Source of the DNA: Anaerolineaceae bacterium
GTDB lineage: Bacteria; Chloroflexota; Anaerolineae; Anaerolineales; Anaerolineaceae
Direction of reading: 5' to 3'
Length of the DNA stretch: 17,370 bases
Assembly (NCBI GenBank): GCA_011620465.1
Contig: WOZC01000156.1
Coordinates: 1 to 17,370, forward strand
Shown here one piece after another: positions 1-7,433 of this stretch; position 1 is the first letter of the stretch; every line of letters begins with the position of its first letter. The translations under genes and the position numbers were made by a program. The notes beneath the pieces were generated by a model that was given only the letters and a program-made list of their open reading frames with translations, ran no database searches and was not told where the DNA came from.

Positions 1-1
1 C

Positions 2-178
2 CCCGATCCAACTACAGTGATCCTGCAGGACCTGACTACATCAGATTTGAAAGCTGGCACTATCCCTCAACCTGAGCAGGATGATTTTCTTTCCATTTTT
101 TCTGATTTGGATAAGTCTGCAATCAAAACCTATCCAACCAAAGCCAACCAGGGTGATACGCAACCGATCCACCTCTGA
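2..178 (+). CDS. C-terminal fragment of an unrecognised protein (5' end outside window)
   Basis: This reading frame is open from the left edge and ends at a TGA at 176-178. It gives about 58 residues that start PDPTTVILQDL and end GDTQPIHL. The other two plus frames close within the first 80 bases, so this is the only candidate for a gene running in from the left. The piece is polar and acidic in the middle (PEQDDFLSIFSDLD), with no membrane segment or catalytic motif I recognise. It ends 79 bases before polA, and a separate promoter-like box lies between the two, so it is probably not in the polA operon. It could also be a chance open frame, because the piece is short. Confidence 0.4.
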   Translation, partial: PDPTTVILQDLTTSDLKAGTIPQPEQDDFLSIFSDLDKSAIKTYPTKANQGDTQPIHL

Positions 179-222
179 TCCCTGAAACCGAACAATACAA
201 CGAAGAACCCGGACCTTGAAGG

Positions 223-228
223 TATACT
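223..228 (+). promoter_or_regulatory. Putative polA promoter (-10 box TATACT)
   Basis: TATACT differs from the consensus TATAAT at one position. It sits in the context AAGGTATACT, a ten-base string that recurs exactly before the coiled-coil gene at 9577-9586. The start codon is 29 bases downstream of the box, leaving room for a short leader with the ribosome binding site. No convincing -35 hexamer is visible at the usual distance. Confidence 0.45.
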
Positions 229-243
229 AAGTACAAACCTCTC

Positions 244-251
244 AGAAGGAG
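244..251 (+). promoter_or_regulatory. Strong Shine-Dalgarno site of polA
   Basis: AGAAGGAG lies six bases before the ATG at 258. It matches the 16S rRNA anti-SD very well and fixes the polA start. Confidence 0.8.
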
Positions 252-257
252 CTGATC

Positions 258-3083
258 ATGCCGAAAATCCTCTATTTACTCGATGGTCACGCCATCGCCT
301 ATCGGGCGTATTTTGCCCTCACCTCCGGCAGTTCTACCTATTGGACCACCAGTAAAGGCGAACCAACAGCGGGTGTCTATGGCTTTGCCAACCGCCTGAT
401 ACGCATGTTTGAGCAGGAAGAGCCCGATTACGTGGCTGTTAGTTTCGACACAGGACGGACATTTCGCCATGAGATGTTCGCGGATTACAAAGGCACACGC
501 GCTAAGATGCCTGACGATTTGAGAGTTCAGATCGAGCGCATCCGCCAGATGGTGGATTGTTTCAATATTCCCCGCATTGAAATCGATAATTACGAAGCGG
601 ATGATGTCATCGGAAGCCTGGCGCGCTGGGCGAATAAGGAGAAGGGACTGGCGGTCAAGATCATCACAGGCGACCGTGATATGCTCCAACTGGTTACCAA
701 CACCGTCGTCGTATCGCTGCCGGACCGCAAGAGCGGGCAGGATCAAGATTACTTTCCTGAAGATGTCGTCAAACGCATGGGTGTAAGACCGGACCAAATC
801 GTGGATTACAAAGCCCTGGTTGGTGATCCTTCTGATAACATCCCTGGCGTTCGCGGCATTGGCGAAAAGACCGCCATTGAGCTATTGAAGCAGTATGAAA
901 CGCTCGACAACCTATTTGCTCATCTCGATGAAATCAAAGGCAGAGCGAACAAGCCTCTCAGTACAGGTAGGGAAGTTGCCTACCTGAGCCAGGACCTGGC
1001 GCGCATCCGTACAGACTTGCCTGTCATCCTGGACCTGGAGCAAGCTGAACCAGTTATGTTTGACCCCACCGCCGTGGAGCAACTTTTCGAAGAACTGGAA
1101 TTCCGCACCCTCACGCAGCGCCTCAAAAAAATGACCGCCAGGCTCCAACCCTCCCTGCAAGGGCGAAATGGTATCCAGAAAAGCTTGTTCCCGGAAGCAG
1201 ATAAACCGAAGCCTGTTGAGATGGATCCACAAGACTCCTCCTTTGTAACCATCACGGTCAATGACGTCCAGACTCTCGACGCCTGCGTTGACGATCTCAA
1301 ACATGCGCAGCAAATCGCCTTTGACACCGAAACTACTGGCCTGGACCCAATGCTTTCAGAATTGGTCGGTATCTCGCTGGCAGCTAACCCTGCCAGGGGC
1401 TACTACCTTCCCATTGGCCATGAAAAAGGCACCCAACTCAAGCTGGAAGAGATCAAACAAGCGCTCCAACCGATTTTGAGCGATCCAAAAATCGCAAAAG
1501 TTGCTCATAATGCCAAGTTTGACCTGATCGTCCTTGAACAGGCTGGTTTCCAGGTCGCTCCGATCACCTTCGACACCATGATCGCTGAATGGGTGGTCGA
1601 CCCCACATCGCGCAACCTTGGTTTGAAAGCCCAGGCAAAGACCCGTCTGGGTGTGCAGATGACTGAAATCGAAGAGCTCATCGGTAAAGGCAAAAGCCAG
1701 ATCAGCATGGCTGCGGTGCCAATTGAGCAGGCTGCTCCCTATGCGGCGGCCGATGCCGTCATGACGCTGCGCCTGGTAAAGCCAATGAGCGAAGATCTAC
1801 GCACCCATGCTGCCGAAAAGCTCTATCAAGACCTTGAAAATCCTTTGATTCCCGTTCTTGCCAAAATGGAGGAAGCTGGCATCTTACTAGACGATGCCCT
1901 TTTTGAGACTTTTTCGAAAGAACTGAAGAGTGATGTTGATCGTCTGACCAAGCACGCATATCAGTTGGCAGGAGAAGAATTTAACCTCAACTCCACCCAA
2001 CAACTTTCGGACATTCTTTTCGAGAAACTCGCCCTGGAACCGCCTGATCGTTCCCGAAAAACCAGCAGTGGCAAGTATTCGACCTCTGCTGACGTGCTCG
2101 AAACCATGCGCGGAACGCATCCACTGGTCGATACCATCCTCGAATATCGTGAGCTGTCCAAACTGCAATCAACCTACGTGGATGCTCTGCCCATACAGGT
2201 GAACCCCAAAACCGGTCGCGTACACACCACCTTCAACCAAACCGGAACAGTGACCGGCAGAATCGCGTCGCAAAACCCGAACCTGCAAAACATCCCCATT
2301 CGAACTGAGCTGGGACGCAAGGTGCGCCAGGGTTTCATCGCCGCACCAGGACATAAATTATTGGCAGTAGATTACTCCCAGATCGAACTGCGCATTGTCG
2401 CGCATATGGCGCAGGACGAAGCGATGATGAAAGCCTTCCATGAAGCCCAGGACATTCACGCCGCTACTGCAGCTGCTATTGAAGATGTGCCCTTGAGTGC
2501 AGTTACGAAACAACAGCGCCGCCATGCCAAGGCGATCAACTTTGGTTTGATCTACGGCATGAGCCCCTTTGGTCTCACTCGCACCACCGACCTGACCCTG
2601 GCAGAAGCTGAGAACTTTGTCAAAGAATATTTCAGGGAATTCCCGGGTGTCAAAAAATGGCTTGATAACACCCGCCTGGAAGCCAGCCGCCAGGGATATG
2701 TAGAGACCCTGCTCGGACGCAGGCGCTACTTCCCAGCCCTGGCTGCCGGGACCAACTACACGATCCGTCAGCGTGAGGAACGCGAAGCCATTAACGCGCC
2801 TGTTCAGGGAACTGCCGCTGATATTATCAAGCTGGCGATGATCCACTTGCCGGAAGCCCTGACAAAAGCCGGATTGAAAACGCGCATGCTCTTGCAGGTG
2901 CATGACGAGTTGATTTTTGAGGTGCCAGAGGAAGAACTCGATAAAGCCACCAGGTTAGTTAAAGAAGTGATGGAGGGTGCACTTCAGCTTTCAGTCCCAT
3001 TGGTCACTGAAGCACGAGTGGGCGACAACTGGGGAGAACTGACCGTCGTCGACCCCGATCTGCCGATGGTGTTGGATATGTAA
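258..3083 (+). CDS. polA: DNA polymerase I (5'-nuclease, 3'-5' exonuclease and polymerase)
   Basis: The 941-residue protein has the full three-domain Pol I plan; E. coli Pol I has 928 residues. Residues 1 to about 290 form the 5'-3' nuclease/flap endonuclease, with LLDGHAIAYRAYF, NYEADDVIG, GDRDMLQL and VGDPSDNIPGVRGIGEKTA. The proofreading domain looks active: Exo I FDTET (D356, E358), Exo II HNAKFD (N418, D422) and Exo III YAAAD (Y495, D499) are all present, whereas Taq-type enzymes lose these residues. Polymerase motif A is DYSQIELR (D705), motif B has K758, F762 and Y766, and motif C is QVHDE (D883, E884). F762 is the position that gives discrimination against dideoxynucleotides in this family. 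It fills gaps and removes RNA primers in replication and repair. It stands alone, with its own promoter, SD and terminator. Confidence 0.98.
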   Translation: MPKILYLLDGHAIAYRAYFALTSGSSTYWTTSKGEPTAGVYGFANRLIRMFEQEEPDYVAVSFDTGRTFRHEMFADYKGTRAKMPDDLRVQIERIRQMVDCFNIPRIEIDNYEADDVIGSLARWANKEKGLAVKIITGDRDMLQLVTNTVVVSLPDRKSGQDQDYFPEDVVKRMGVRPDQIVDYKALVGDPSDNIPGVRGIGEKTAIELLKQYETLDNLFAHLDEIKGRANKPLSTGREVAYLSQDLARIRTDLPVILDLEQAEPVMFDPTAVEQLFEELEFRTLTQRLKKMTARLQPSLQGRNGIQKSLFPEADKPKPVEMDPQDSSFVTITVNDVQTLDACVDDLKHAQQIAFDTETTGLDPMLSELVGISLAANPARGYYLPIGHEKGTQLKLEEIKQALQPILSDPKIAKVAHNAKFDLIVLEQAGFQVAPITFDTMIAEWVVDPTSRNLGLKAQAKTRLGVQMTEIEELIGKGKSQISMAAVPIEQAAPYAAADAVMTLRLVKPMSEDLRTHAAEKLYQDLENPLIPVLAKMEEAGILLDDALFETFSKELKSDVDRLTKHAYQLAGEEFNLNSTQQLSDILFEKLALEPPDRSRKTSSGKYSTSADVLETMRGTHPLVDTILEYRELSKLQSTYVDALPIQVNPKTGRVHTTFNQTGTVTGRIASQNPNLQNIPIRTELGRKVRQGFIAAPGHKLLAVDYSQIELRIVAHMAQDEAMMKAFHEAQDIHAATAAAIEDVPLSAVTKQQRRHAKAINFGLIYGMSPFGLTRTTDLTLAEAENFVKEYFREFPGVKKWLDNTRLEASRQGYVETLLGRRRYFPALAAGTNYTIRQREEREAINAPVQGTAADIIKLAMIHLPEALTKAGLKTRMLLQVHDELIFEVPEEELDKATRLVKEVMEGALQLSVPLVTEARVGDNWGELTVVDPDLPMVLDM

Positions 3084-3146
3084 CCAAGCCAGCCTGAGTG
3101 GGTCAGTTTGAACTACGCAACCTGATCTATATTGCCATTTTTACAG

Positions 3147-3198
3147 AACCCAATCCGCTCTGCCTCCAAGACAAGCGGATATGGGTTGTTTTTTCTTT
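3147..3198 (+). terminator. Intrinsic terminator of polA
   Basis: The arms AACCCA+ATCCGC (3147-3158) and GCGGAT+TGGGTT (3175-3187) form a 12-bp stem with one bulged A at 3181 and a 16-base loop. A T-rich run (GTTTTTTCTTT) follows directly. The tail is on the plus strand, so it ends polA transcription. The minus-strand side lacks a T tract, so it is a poor terminator for dnaA. Confidence 0.8.
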
Positions 3199-3220
3199 GA
3201 GTATTTGCAGAAATTGAAAC

Positions 3221-4567
3221 TTAAACGCTGACTGCCTGGCTTTGTAATTGCCCTTTGAGCTGCAGGATCTGCTTGCGGGTGTGGTCGTCAGTTTCCACCA
3301 AATCAGCAATTTTCTCGCACGCATACATCACGGTGGTGTGATCGCGACCGCCCAATTCTTCCCCGATCCTGGGTAGTGAAAGATCGCCCAGATCGCGCAT
3401 CAAATACATCGCCACCTGGCGAGGAAAAGCTACGTCTCTCGCCCGGCTGCGTCCGGTCAGGCTGCTCATGCTGACACCAAAGAAAGCAGAAACAATCTCG
3501 AGGACAGTTTTCGGAGTGATGCTGCTGGGTTGGGGTAGAAAATCTGCCAGGGCACGATCACATAAACTTAATGAAAGCGCTTGCCCACTCAATTGCGAGA
3601 AAGCCAAAACCCTATTCCAGGCGCCTTCCAGCTCGCGCACATTGGTCTGGATCAGTTTAGCGATGCGTTCGATTACTTCTTCGGGCACATGACCATCCAC
3701 TTTCTCAGCCTTGCAATGCAAAATAGCCAGTCGGGTCTCATAGTCCGGTGCTTGCATATCCACGGTCAAACCCCATTCAAAGCGTGAGCGCAGGCGTTCT
3801 TCCAGCGTGCTCATGGCTTTGGGGGAGCGGTCGGAGGTCATCACGATTTGTTTGTCCTGCCCATAAAGGGCGTTGAAGGTGTGGAAAAATTCTTCCTGGG
3901 TGGAGTCTTTTCCAGCGATGAACTGGATGTCATCGATCAGCAGCACATCCACCTCGCGGTATTTCTCTCGGAAAGCTGTGGTGGCTTTCGTGCGGATGGC
4001 CTGCACCAGGTCGTTGGTGAATTCTTCCGATGAGATGTATAAAACCTGTTTGCCCTGCTGCAGGACGGCGTTGCCGATGGCATGCAGCATGTGGGTTTTC
4101 CCCAAACCAACACCGCTGTAAATGAAAAGTGGGTTATATGCCCGGGCTGGGTTCTCGGCAACAGCCTGGCAGGCAGCATGCGCCAGGCGGTTGGCAGAAC
4201 CAACCACGAAATTATCAAAACGATAGCGCGGGTTTAGCTGGGTGTCATAACTATCTTTCTCAACAGGAGCAGGTTTTGGGATCGAAACGGTTTCTTCTTC
4301 CAGATCGACCTGTGGAGCAGCCCAAACCTTAAACTCCACATTCACCTGGCGAGCCATCATACCCGAAAGTTTGTTGACAACTGTGCTCTTCAGGCGGCTG
4401 TCCAACCAGTCACAAGCATAGGCATTCCCTGTACCCAGTGCAAAGGTTCCTGACGTATCTTCATATGAAATCAGACACGTATTCTTCACCCAGGTATCAA
4501 AAGAAGCTTTGCTAAGCTCCATTTGTAATTGTCCAATTGTTGCCTGCCATGCCTGTTGAGCATTCAT
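3221..4567 (-). CDS. dnaA: Chromosomal replication initiator protein DnaA
   Basis: I start the protein at the ATG at 4567 (448 residues). GGGAGAA stands about eight bases before it, while an in-frame TTG at 4582 overlaps that site. Domain I (residues 1-85, MNAQQAWQATIGQL...) mediates self-association, and the linker II is short (about 86-110). Domain III is the AAA+ ATPase, with Walker A GVGLGKTH (152-159), Walker B VLLIDDIQF (208-216) and the arginine-finger stretch ERLRSRFEWGL (257-267). Domain IV is the DNA-binding helix-turn-helix, with GRDHTTVMYACEKI around 407-420. The protein binds the origin, opens DNA and starts replication. Its partner genes dnaN and recF are not beside it, and it converges with polA. 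The upstream gap is a candidate origin, but good DnaA boxes are scarce there. Confidence 0.98.
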   Translation of the reverse strand: MNAQQAWQATIGQLQMELSKASFDTWVKNTCLISYEDTSGTFALGTGNAYACDWLDSRLKSTVVNKLSGMMARQVNVEFKVWAAPQVDLEEETVSIPKPAPVEKDSYDTQLNPRYRFDNFVVGSANRLAHAACQAVAENPARAYNPLFIYSGVGLGKTHMLHAIGNAVLQQGKQVLYISSEEFTNDLVQAIRTKATTAFREKYREVDVLLIDDIQFIAGKDSTQEEFFHTFNALYGQDKQIVMTSDRSPKAMSTLEERLRSRFEWGLTVDMQAPDYETRLAILHCKAEKVDGHVPEEVIERIAKLIQTNVRELEGAWNRVLAFSQLSGQALSLSLCDRALADFLPQPSSITPKTVLEIVSAFFGVSMSSLTGRSRARDVAFPRQVAMYLMRDLGDLSLPRIGEELGGRDHTTVMYACEKIADLVETDDHTRKQILQLKGQLQSQAVSV

Positions 4568-4644
4568 GAGGTCTTCTCCCAAACCATTGATGATGTAAAT
4601 GCAATACCGACGGTTAATAAATGTGATCGGTTATGTTATAAACG

Positions 4645-4683
4645 ATTCACTCAACAACCCCAGAATTGTTTCGGTAAGTGAAT
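4645..4683 (-). promoter_or_regulatory. Nested hairpin in the dnaA leader
   Basis: ATTCACT (4645-4651) pairs with AGTGAAT (4677-4683). Inside it, AACAA (4653-4657) pairs with TTGTT (4666-4670). The result is a two-tier stem with an asymmetric internal loop. It lies 78 to 116 bases before the dnaA start and just downstream of a putative -10, so it would be at the extreme 5' end of the mRNA. Its function is unknown; it could affect mRNA stability or be a protein-binding dyad. Confidence 0.4.
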
Positions 4684-4689
4684 GGATAA

Positions 4690-4698
4690 ATTCTAACA
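4690..4698 (-). promoter_or_regulatory. Putative extended -10 promoter of dnaA
   Basis: On the minus strand the sequence reads TGTTAGAAT: a TGn extension plus TAGAAT, one mismatch from TATAAT. The predicted start near 4683 gives a leader of about 115 bases. No good -35 box is seen, which an extended -10 can tolerate. A DnaA-box-like site (TTATCCATT on the minus strand) sits at the predicted start, as expected for autoregulation, though it matches only 7 of 9 bases. Confidence 0.35.
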
Positions 4699-4702
4699 CC
4701 TG

Positions 4703-4723
4703 AAAGCAAGCTTTCTTTGCTTT
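4703..4723. repeat. Inverted repeat AAAGCAA / TTGCTTT
   Basis: AAAGCAA (4703-4709) and TTGCTTT (4717-4723) are perfect inverted arms around seven bases. A second overlapping dyad, GAAAGC (4702-4707) and GCTTTC (4710-4715), competes with it. They lie at about -20 to -40 relative to the predicted dnaA start, a typical operator position. Confidence 0.4.
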
Positions 4724-4850
4724 GTGGCTTAAAATATTTGATTTTTTTAAGGTTGAAATCAGGTCAACAATAAGTTAACAAATTATGAATTCGATTGTTT
4801 TTTCCACTTGCTTATACAACCCTAATTAGCAGGATTCAGAAGCGGTGAAA

Positions 4851-4905
4851 CCCCCAGATATAGGTTCATTTCAATTGTTAGATCAAATATTCCAATAACT
4901 GGGGG
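4851..4905. repeat. Inverted repeat CCCCCAG / CTGGGGG
   Basis: CCCCCAG (4851-4857) is perfectly complementary to CTGGGGG (4899-4905) with a 41-base AT-rich loop. The right arm is also part of a second inverted repeat with 5002-5017, so the two pairings exclude each other. Confidence 0.5.
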
Positions 4906-5017
4906 TGGCAGAATCTGCTTAACTTTGACTTTTTTTGCCAGAATAAATCGATAGTATTGCAAGTATTGGCATTTACCTTTTTAAGAAATTGTAGACTACG
5001 CGCCAACCCCAGTTATT
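4894..5017. repeat. Long-range 16-bp inverted repeat at the end of the FAD gene
   Basis: The sequence AATAACTGGGGGTGGC at 4894-4909 is matched by the reverse complement of 5002-5017 with 15 of 16 identities. The right copy includes the stop codon of the FAD oxidoreductase gene. In that gene's mRNA the two copies could pair around a 92-base loop. No T tract follows, so it is not a classical terminator. Confidence 0.5.
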
Positions 5018-6326
5018 CTGCAAGCATCTGCTTCGCAGCCCGACGACCGATCTCTACAGCAAAATTTGTGCCTCTGTCCCAGGGGTAAACCTGGCTCATA
5101 CTGGCGAACCATAACCCCTCCAACGGCGTCTTGATGGCAGGGATATTCTTGCTGTGGTTCACCAATGGGATCGGTTGAGCATAGCCTGTCTTGCTGACCC
5201 AAACTTTCTTGACCCATTCCTGCGTGAACTGCGGGTTGATCTTTTTCAGGTGAGGAAGAAACTCTGCCGCCAATTCATCATCTGTCTTGCTAAAGTTTGG
5301 ATGATCTTTTTCCAGGTAATCGCCGATATAGATGATGTGGTCACCGCCAAAATATTCCGGTTTGAGGAAGTTTGTGTGCTCCACCAGCGACAGGAAAGGA
5401 TAGCCTGCCTGTTTAGGGATGTTGTACCAATAGTAACCGTCTGGTGATAACGGATGTTTCAGCGAGACTGTCATCACAACTGCGCCCATGTGGTTCAATT
5501 TGAGCAGTTCGCCCAGGTAATCTGAGGGCAATTCTGGAGCAAGTTTTGCCATTAAGCCCGGTGAAAGCGTCACCAAAACCTGATCAAAATGTTCGATATT
5601 TTCCTCGCCCACCTGCAAGTCCAGTCCGCCACTTTCAGCATGGCTGATCCTATTGATAGGTTGAGAATAACGGATACTCACACCGTCCTTAACCAGCTTT
5701 TGCGCAAACTTGTCCGCAAAGTGCTGAAAACCACCCTTGAAAGTCCCCAGGCGGGTAGTGCGCGAATGCAAGCGCGCCCACATCCACGCCATATTGACTT
5801 TATCGGCCCAGTTTTCACCAAATTTGCCGTCCAGCATGGGTTTCCACATGCTCTCAAAGACTTTGTTGCCTGCGAATTTTCGCATCCATGCATCCGTTGT
5901 TACCTTTTCCAACGGTTTCCAGTTATTTGTAAAACGAAGGTAAAGACCTACCAGCCCAAACCGAATCTTGTTGATTCCCCAGCCCAGCCCGGGGTACATA
6001 ATTGCCGCAGGGATTGAATCAAAGGGATAAAACTTGCCTTTATGATACATAACGCTGATCGGTTTTGGGAACATAACCTCATCCGACCAACCCAATTCCT
6101 CAATCAACCCTAACAAATGCGAATCGCTTTGGAACCAATGATGATAAAAACGCTCGACCGACCAATCCCACTCCGGCTCTTTGAAACCAGAAGCCAAACC
6201 GCCAGGGACATTGCTCGATTCGAAAATTGTGACGTCATGCCCAGCTTTTCTTAAATCCAAAGCCGCACTTAGACCGGCAAATCCAGCACCGATTACAGCA
6301 ATTTTTCGCTTCTCTTCAGTCATCAT
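5013..6326 (-). CDS. FAD-dependent oxidoreductase, protoporphyrinogen-oxidase/amine-oxidase-like
   Basis: This 437-residue protein begins with a dinucleotide-binding fold: IGAGFAG (12-18), E36 at the end of the second strand, and PGG (41-43). That is the signature of the COG1232/UDP-galactopyranose-mutase/amine-oxidase flavoprotein group. The C-terminus GLWFASMSQVYPWDRGTNFAVEIG is the typical second FAD-contact motif. The middle (WSVERFYHHWF, KPMLDGKFGENW) is the substrate part. The true substrate is unknown. No haem-biosynthesis gene is near, so hemY/hemG is not justified. Two ATGs lie in tandem (6326 and 6323), and GAGG is better spaced from the second. The gene starts 17 bases after the membrane-protein gene, so the two form an operon. 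A role in lipid, isoprenoid or envelope-sugar metabolism is inferred from that partner. Confidence 0.85.
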   Translation of the reverse strand: MMTEEKRKIAVIGAGFAGLSAALDLRKAGHDVTIFESSNVPGGLASGFKEPEWDWSVERFYHHWFQSDSHLLGLIEELGWSDEVMFPKPISVMYHKGKFYPFDSIPAAIMYPGLGWGINKIRFGLVGLYLRFTNNWKPLEKVTTDAWMRKFAGNKVFESMWKPMLDGKFGENWADKVNMAWMWARLHSRTTRLGTFKGGFQHFADKFAQKLVKDGVSIRYSQPINRISHAESGGLDLQVGEENIEHFDQVLVTLSPGLMAKLAPELPSDYLGELLKLNHMGAVVMTVSLKHPLSPDGYYWYNIPKQAGYPFLSLVEHTNFLKPEYFGGDHIIYIGDYLEKDHPNFSKTDDELAAEFLPHLKKINPQFTQEWVKKVWVSKTGYAQPIPLVNHSKNIPAIKTPLEGLWFASMSQVYPWDRGTNFAVEIGRRAAKQMLAE

Positions 6327-6343
6327 ATCCTCTTTCCCTTAGG

Positions 6344-7384
6344 CTATTCTGCCAGGTTCGTATCATTTTCCTTATATTCTTCCTGGATGCTTTTTAAGTC
6401 AGTGGTCAGCCCAAAGCCTTCTTTAACAAAAAAGAAAGCTCCGACCAAAGTCACCGGAAGCCATAATGCTACGCGCAAGAGCAAAGCAAAACTGAGCGCG
6501 TTTTCCGGGCTGAGACCAAACAACTCCATCATCGACTTTGTAGCTGCGTCAAAAGTACCCAATCCACCCGGGGCTGCTGGCACCAACAGCACCAGGTTCA
6601 CAATGCCAACGACCATTAACAAGCTCTGGAAATTCAGGTCAAATCCCATCGCCTTCATTACGCCCCAATACAGCCCAGTTTCAATCACCCAGATTAAGAC
6701 CGACTGGAACATAACTAATAGCGATTGCAGTGGCGAGCGCAGCACGCGCAAGCCGTCGGTGAACTTTTCGATGATTCCACTCAATGAGTCACGAAGTTTT
6801 GCTGGGACGAGGTGGTTCAACACCCAATTAGTAAAACCGTGCATTTTTTCTGGCAGGAATACCATCCCAATAAAAACCAATAGGATCAAACCGAAAATCA
6901 AACCAACCCAAAAAGCACTTTTTTCAATGATTCCAACCCACTGGCTATTGGGCGCAAAGCTGGTCAACTGCCCCAGGTTTAGCAGAACCAGTGCCAGGAT
7001 AGCGATACCATCGAAGAGGTGTTCCACGATAATGGTCGCCAGGGAGGCCGAAATTGGTACTCCTTCTTTCTTTCGCAGCAAGACCGTACGTAAGAGGTCA
7101 CCGGCACGGGCAGGATAGATATTGTTCGCCATGTATCCAGCGGAAAGGACCGGAAAAAGCTTGATTACTGAGATCGGTTTCATCGGCAGAAGCAAGACTT
7201 TCCAACGCCAGGTACGCAGGAAAAGGGTAATAAAGTAAGCAACGATTCCGAGTGCGACATATTTGAGATTAGCAGTTTTGAGTTGTGCCCAAACAAGAGC
7301 AAAATCTACTTTACGGAAAGCCAGCCATAAAAAAAAGGCACTTATGATAAGTCCCAACCAGACATGCCATCGTTTGATTTTCAT
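6344..7384 (-). CDS. UPF0104 / lysylphosphatidylglycerol-synthase-type membrane protein (flippase-like)
   Basis: The 346-residue protein has about eight hydrophobic segments (for example WLGLIISAFFLWLAF, YVALGIVAYFITLFL, FGLILLVFIGMVF and LLLVALWLPVTL-like stretches). It carries two family hallmarks: YMANNIYPARAGDLLR near residues 88-103 and PAAPGGLGTFDA in the C-terminal third. These mark the PF03706 family, the membrane half of MprF-type enzymes and related stand-alone proteins. Stand-alone members are linked to moving or modifying lipids or lipid-linked sugars. There is no aminoacyltransferase domain, so it is not a full MprF. It is the first gene of an operon with the FAD enzyme. A -10 box seven bases before the ATG suggests a leaderless mRNA; the GAGG just before the ATG is too close to be a normal SD. 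Confidence 0.88.
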   Translation of the reverse strand: MKIKRWHVWLGLIISAFFLWLAFRKVDFALVWAQLKTANLKYVALGIVAYFITLFLRTWRWKVLLLPMKPISVIKLFPVLSAGYMANNIYPARAGDLLRTVLLRKKEGVPISASLATIIVEHLFDGIAILALVLLNLGQLTSFAPNSQWVGIIEKSAFWVGLIFGLILLVFIGMVFLPEKMHGFTNWVLNHLVPAKLRDSLSGIIEKFTDGLRVLRSPLQSLLVMFQSVLIWVIETGLYWGVMKAMGFDLNFQSLLMVVGIVNLVLLVPAAPGGLGTFDAATKSMMELFGLSPENALSFALLLRVALWLPVTLVGAFFFVKEGFGLTTDLKSIQEEYKENDTNLAE

Positions 7385-7391
7385 GCCCTCG

Positions 7392-7397
7392 ATTGTA
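7392..7397 (-). promoter_or_regulatory. Putative -10 box (TACAAT) for the UPF0104-FAD operon, leaderless
   Basis: On the minus strand TACAAT is preceded by AAGG and followed after seven bases by the ATG at 7384. Transcription would begin at or next to the start codon. A 7-bp inverted repeat, CTCATAA/TTATGAG (7426-7452), lies just upstream of the expected -35 position and could be a regulator site. Confidence 0.5.
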
Positions 7398-7403
7398 CCT
7401 TAT

Positions 7404-7433
7404 TTGAAAGAGAGAAAATTAGCTTCTCATAAT
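7404..7433 (+). promoter_or_regulatory. Possible plus-strand promoter facing the structured gap
   Basis: TTGAAA (7404-7409) and CATAAT (7428-7433) are separated by 18 bases. They would drive transcription from about 7440 into the hairpin-rich gap. The match is moderate, and the -10 overlaps the CTCATAA/TTATGAG dyad, so it may equally be part of that operator. Confidence 0.25.

Larger units (their letters stand above)
4568..5012. other. AT-rich intergenic region upstream of dnaA: dnaA leader/promoter, possible origin
   Basis: No coding frame is supported in these 445 bases. The stretch 4720-4800 is very AT-rich and could be an unwinding element. Three sites match the DnaA box TTATCCACA at only 7 of 9 positions: TTATCCATT (minus, 4681-4689), TTTTCCACT (4800-4808) and TAAGCCACA (minus, 4723-4731). 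An origin beside dnaA is common in bacteria, but these matches are weak and evidence from strand skew is not available here. The same region carries the dnaA promoter and several inverted repeats listed separately. Confidence 0.35.

Noticed and set aside
276..797. Long minus-strand open frame opposite the 5' part of polA
   Set aside because: It lies fully inside the polA nuclease domain on the other strand, shows no family motif, and has no SD or promoter.
2358..2903. 181-residue minus-strand open frame opposite the polymerase domain
   Set aside because: It is antisense to conserved motifs A to C of polA; codon structure there is explained by polA.
4894..5017. Intrinsic terminator for the FAD gene
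   Set aside because: The inverted repeat is strong, but the loop is 92 bases and no T tract follows the distal arm.
6387..7118. 243-residue plus-strand open frame
   Set aside because: It is antisense to the UPF0104 gene, whose membrane segments and motifs are convincing. The antisense product is S/T/K/P-rich with no recognisable domain.
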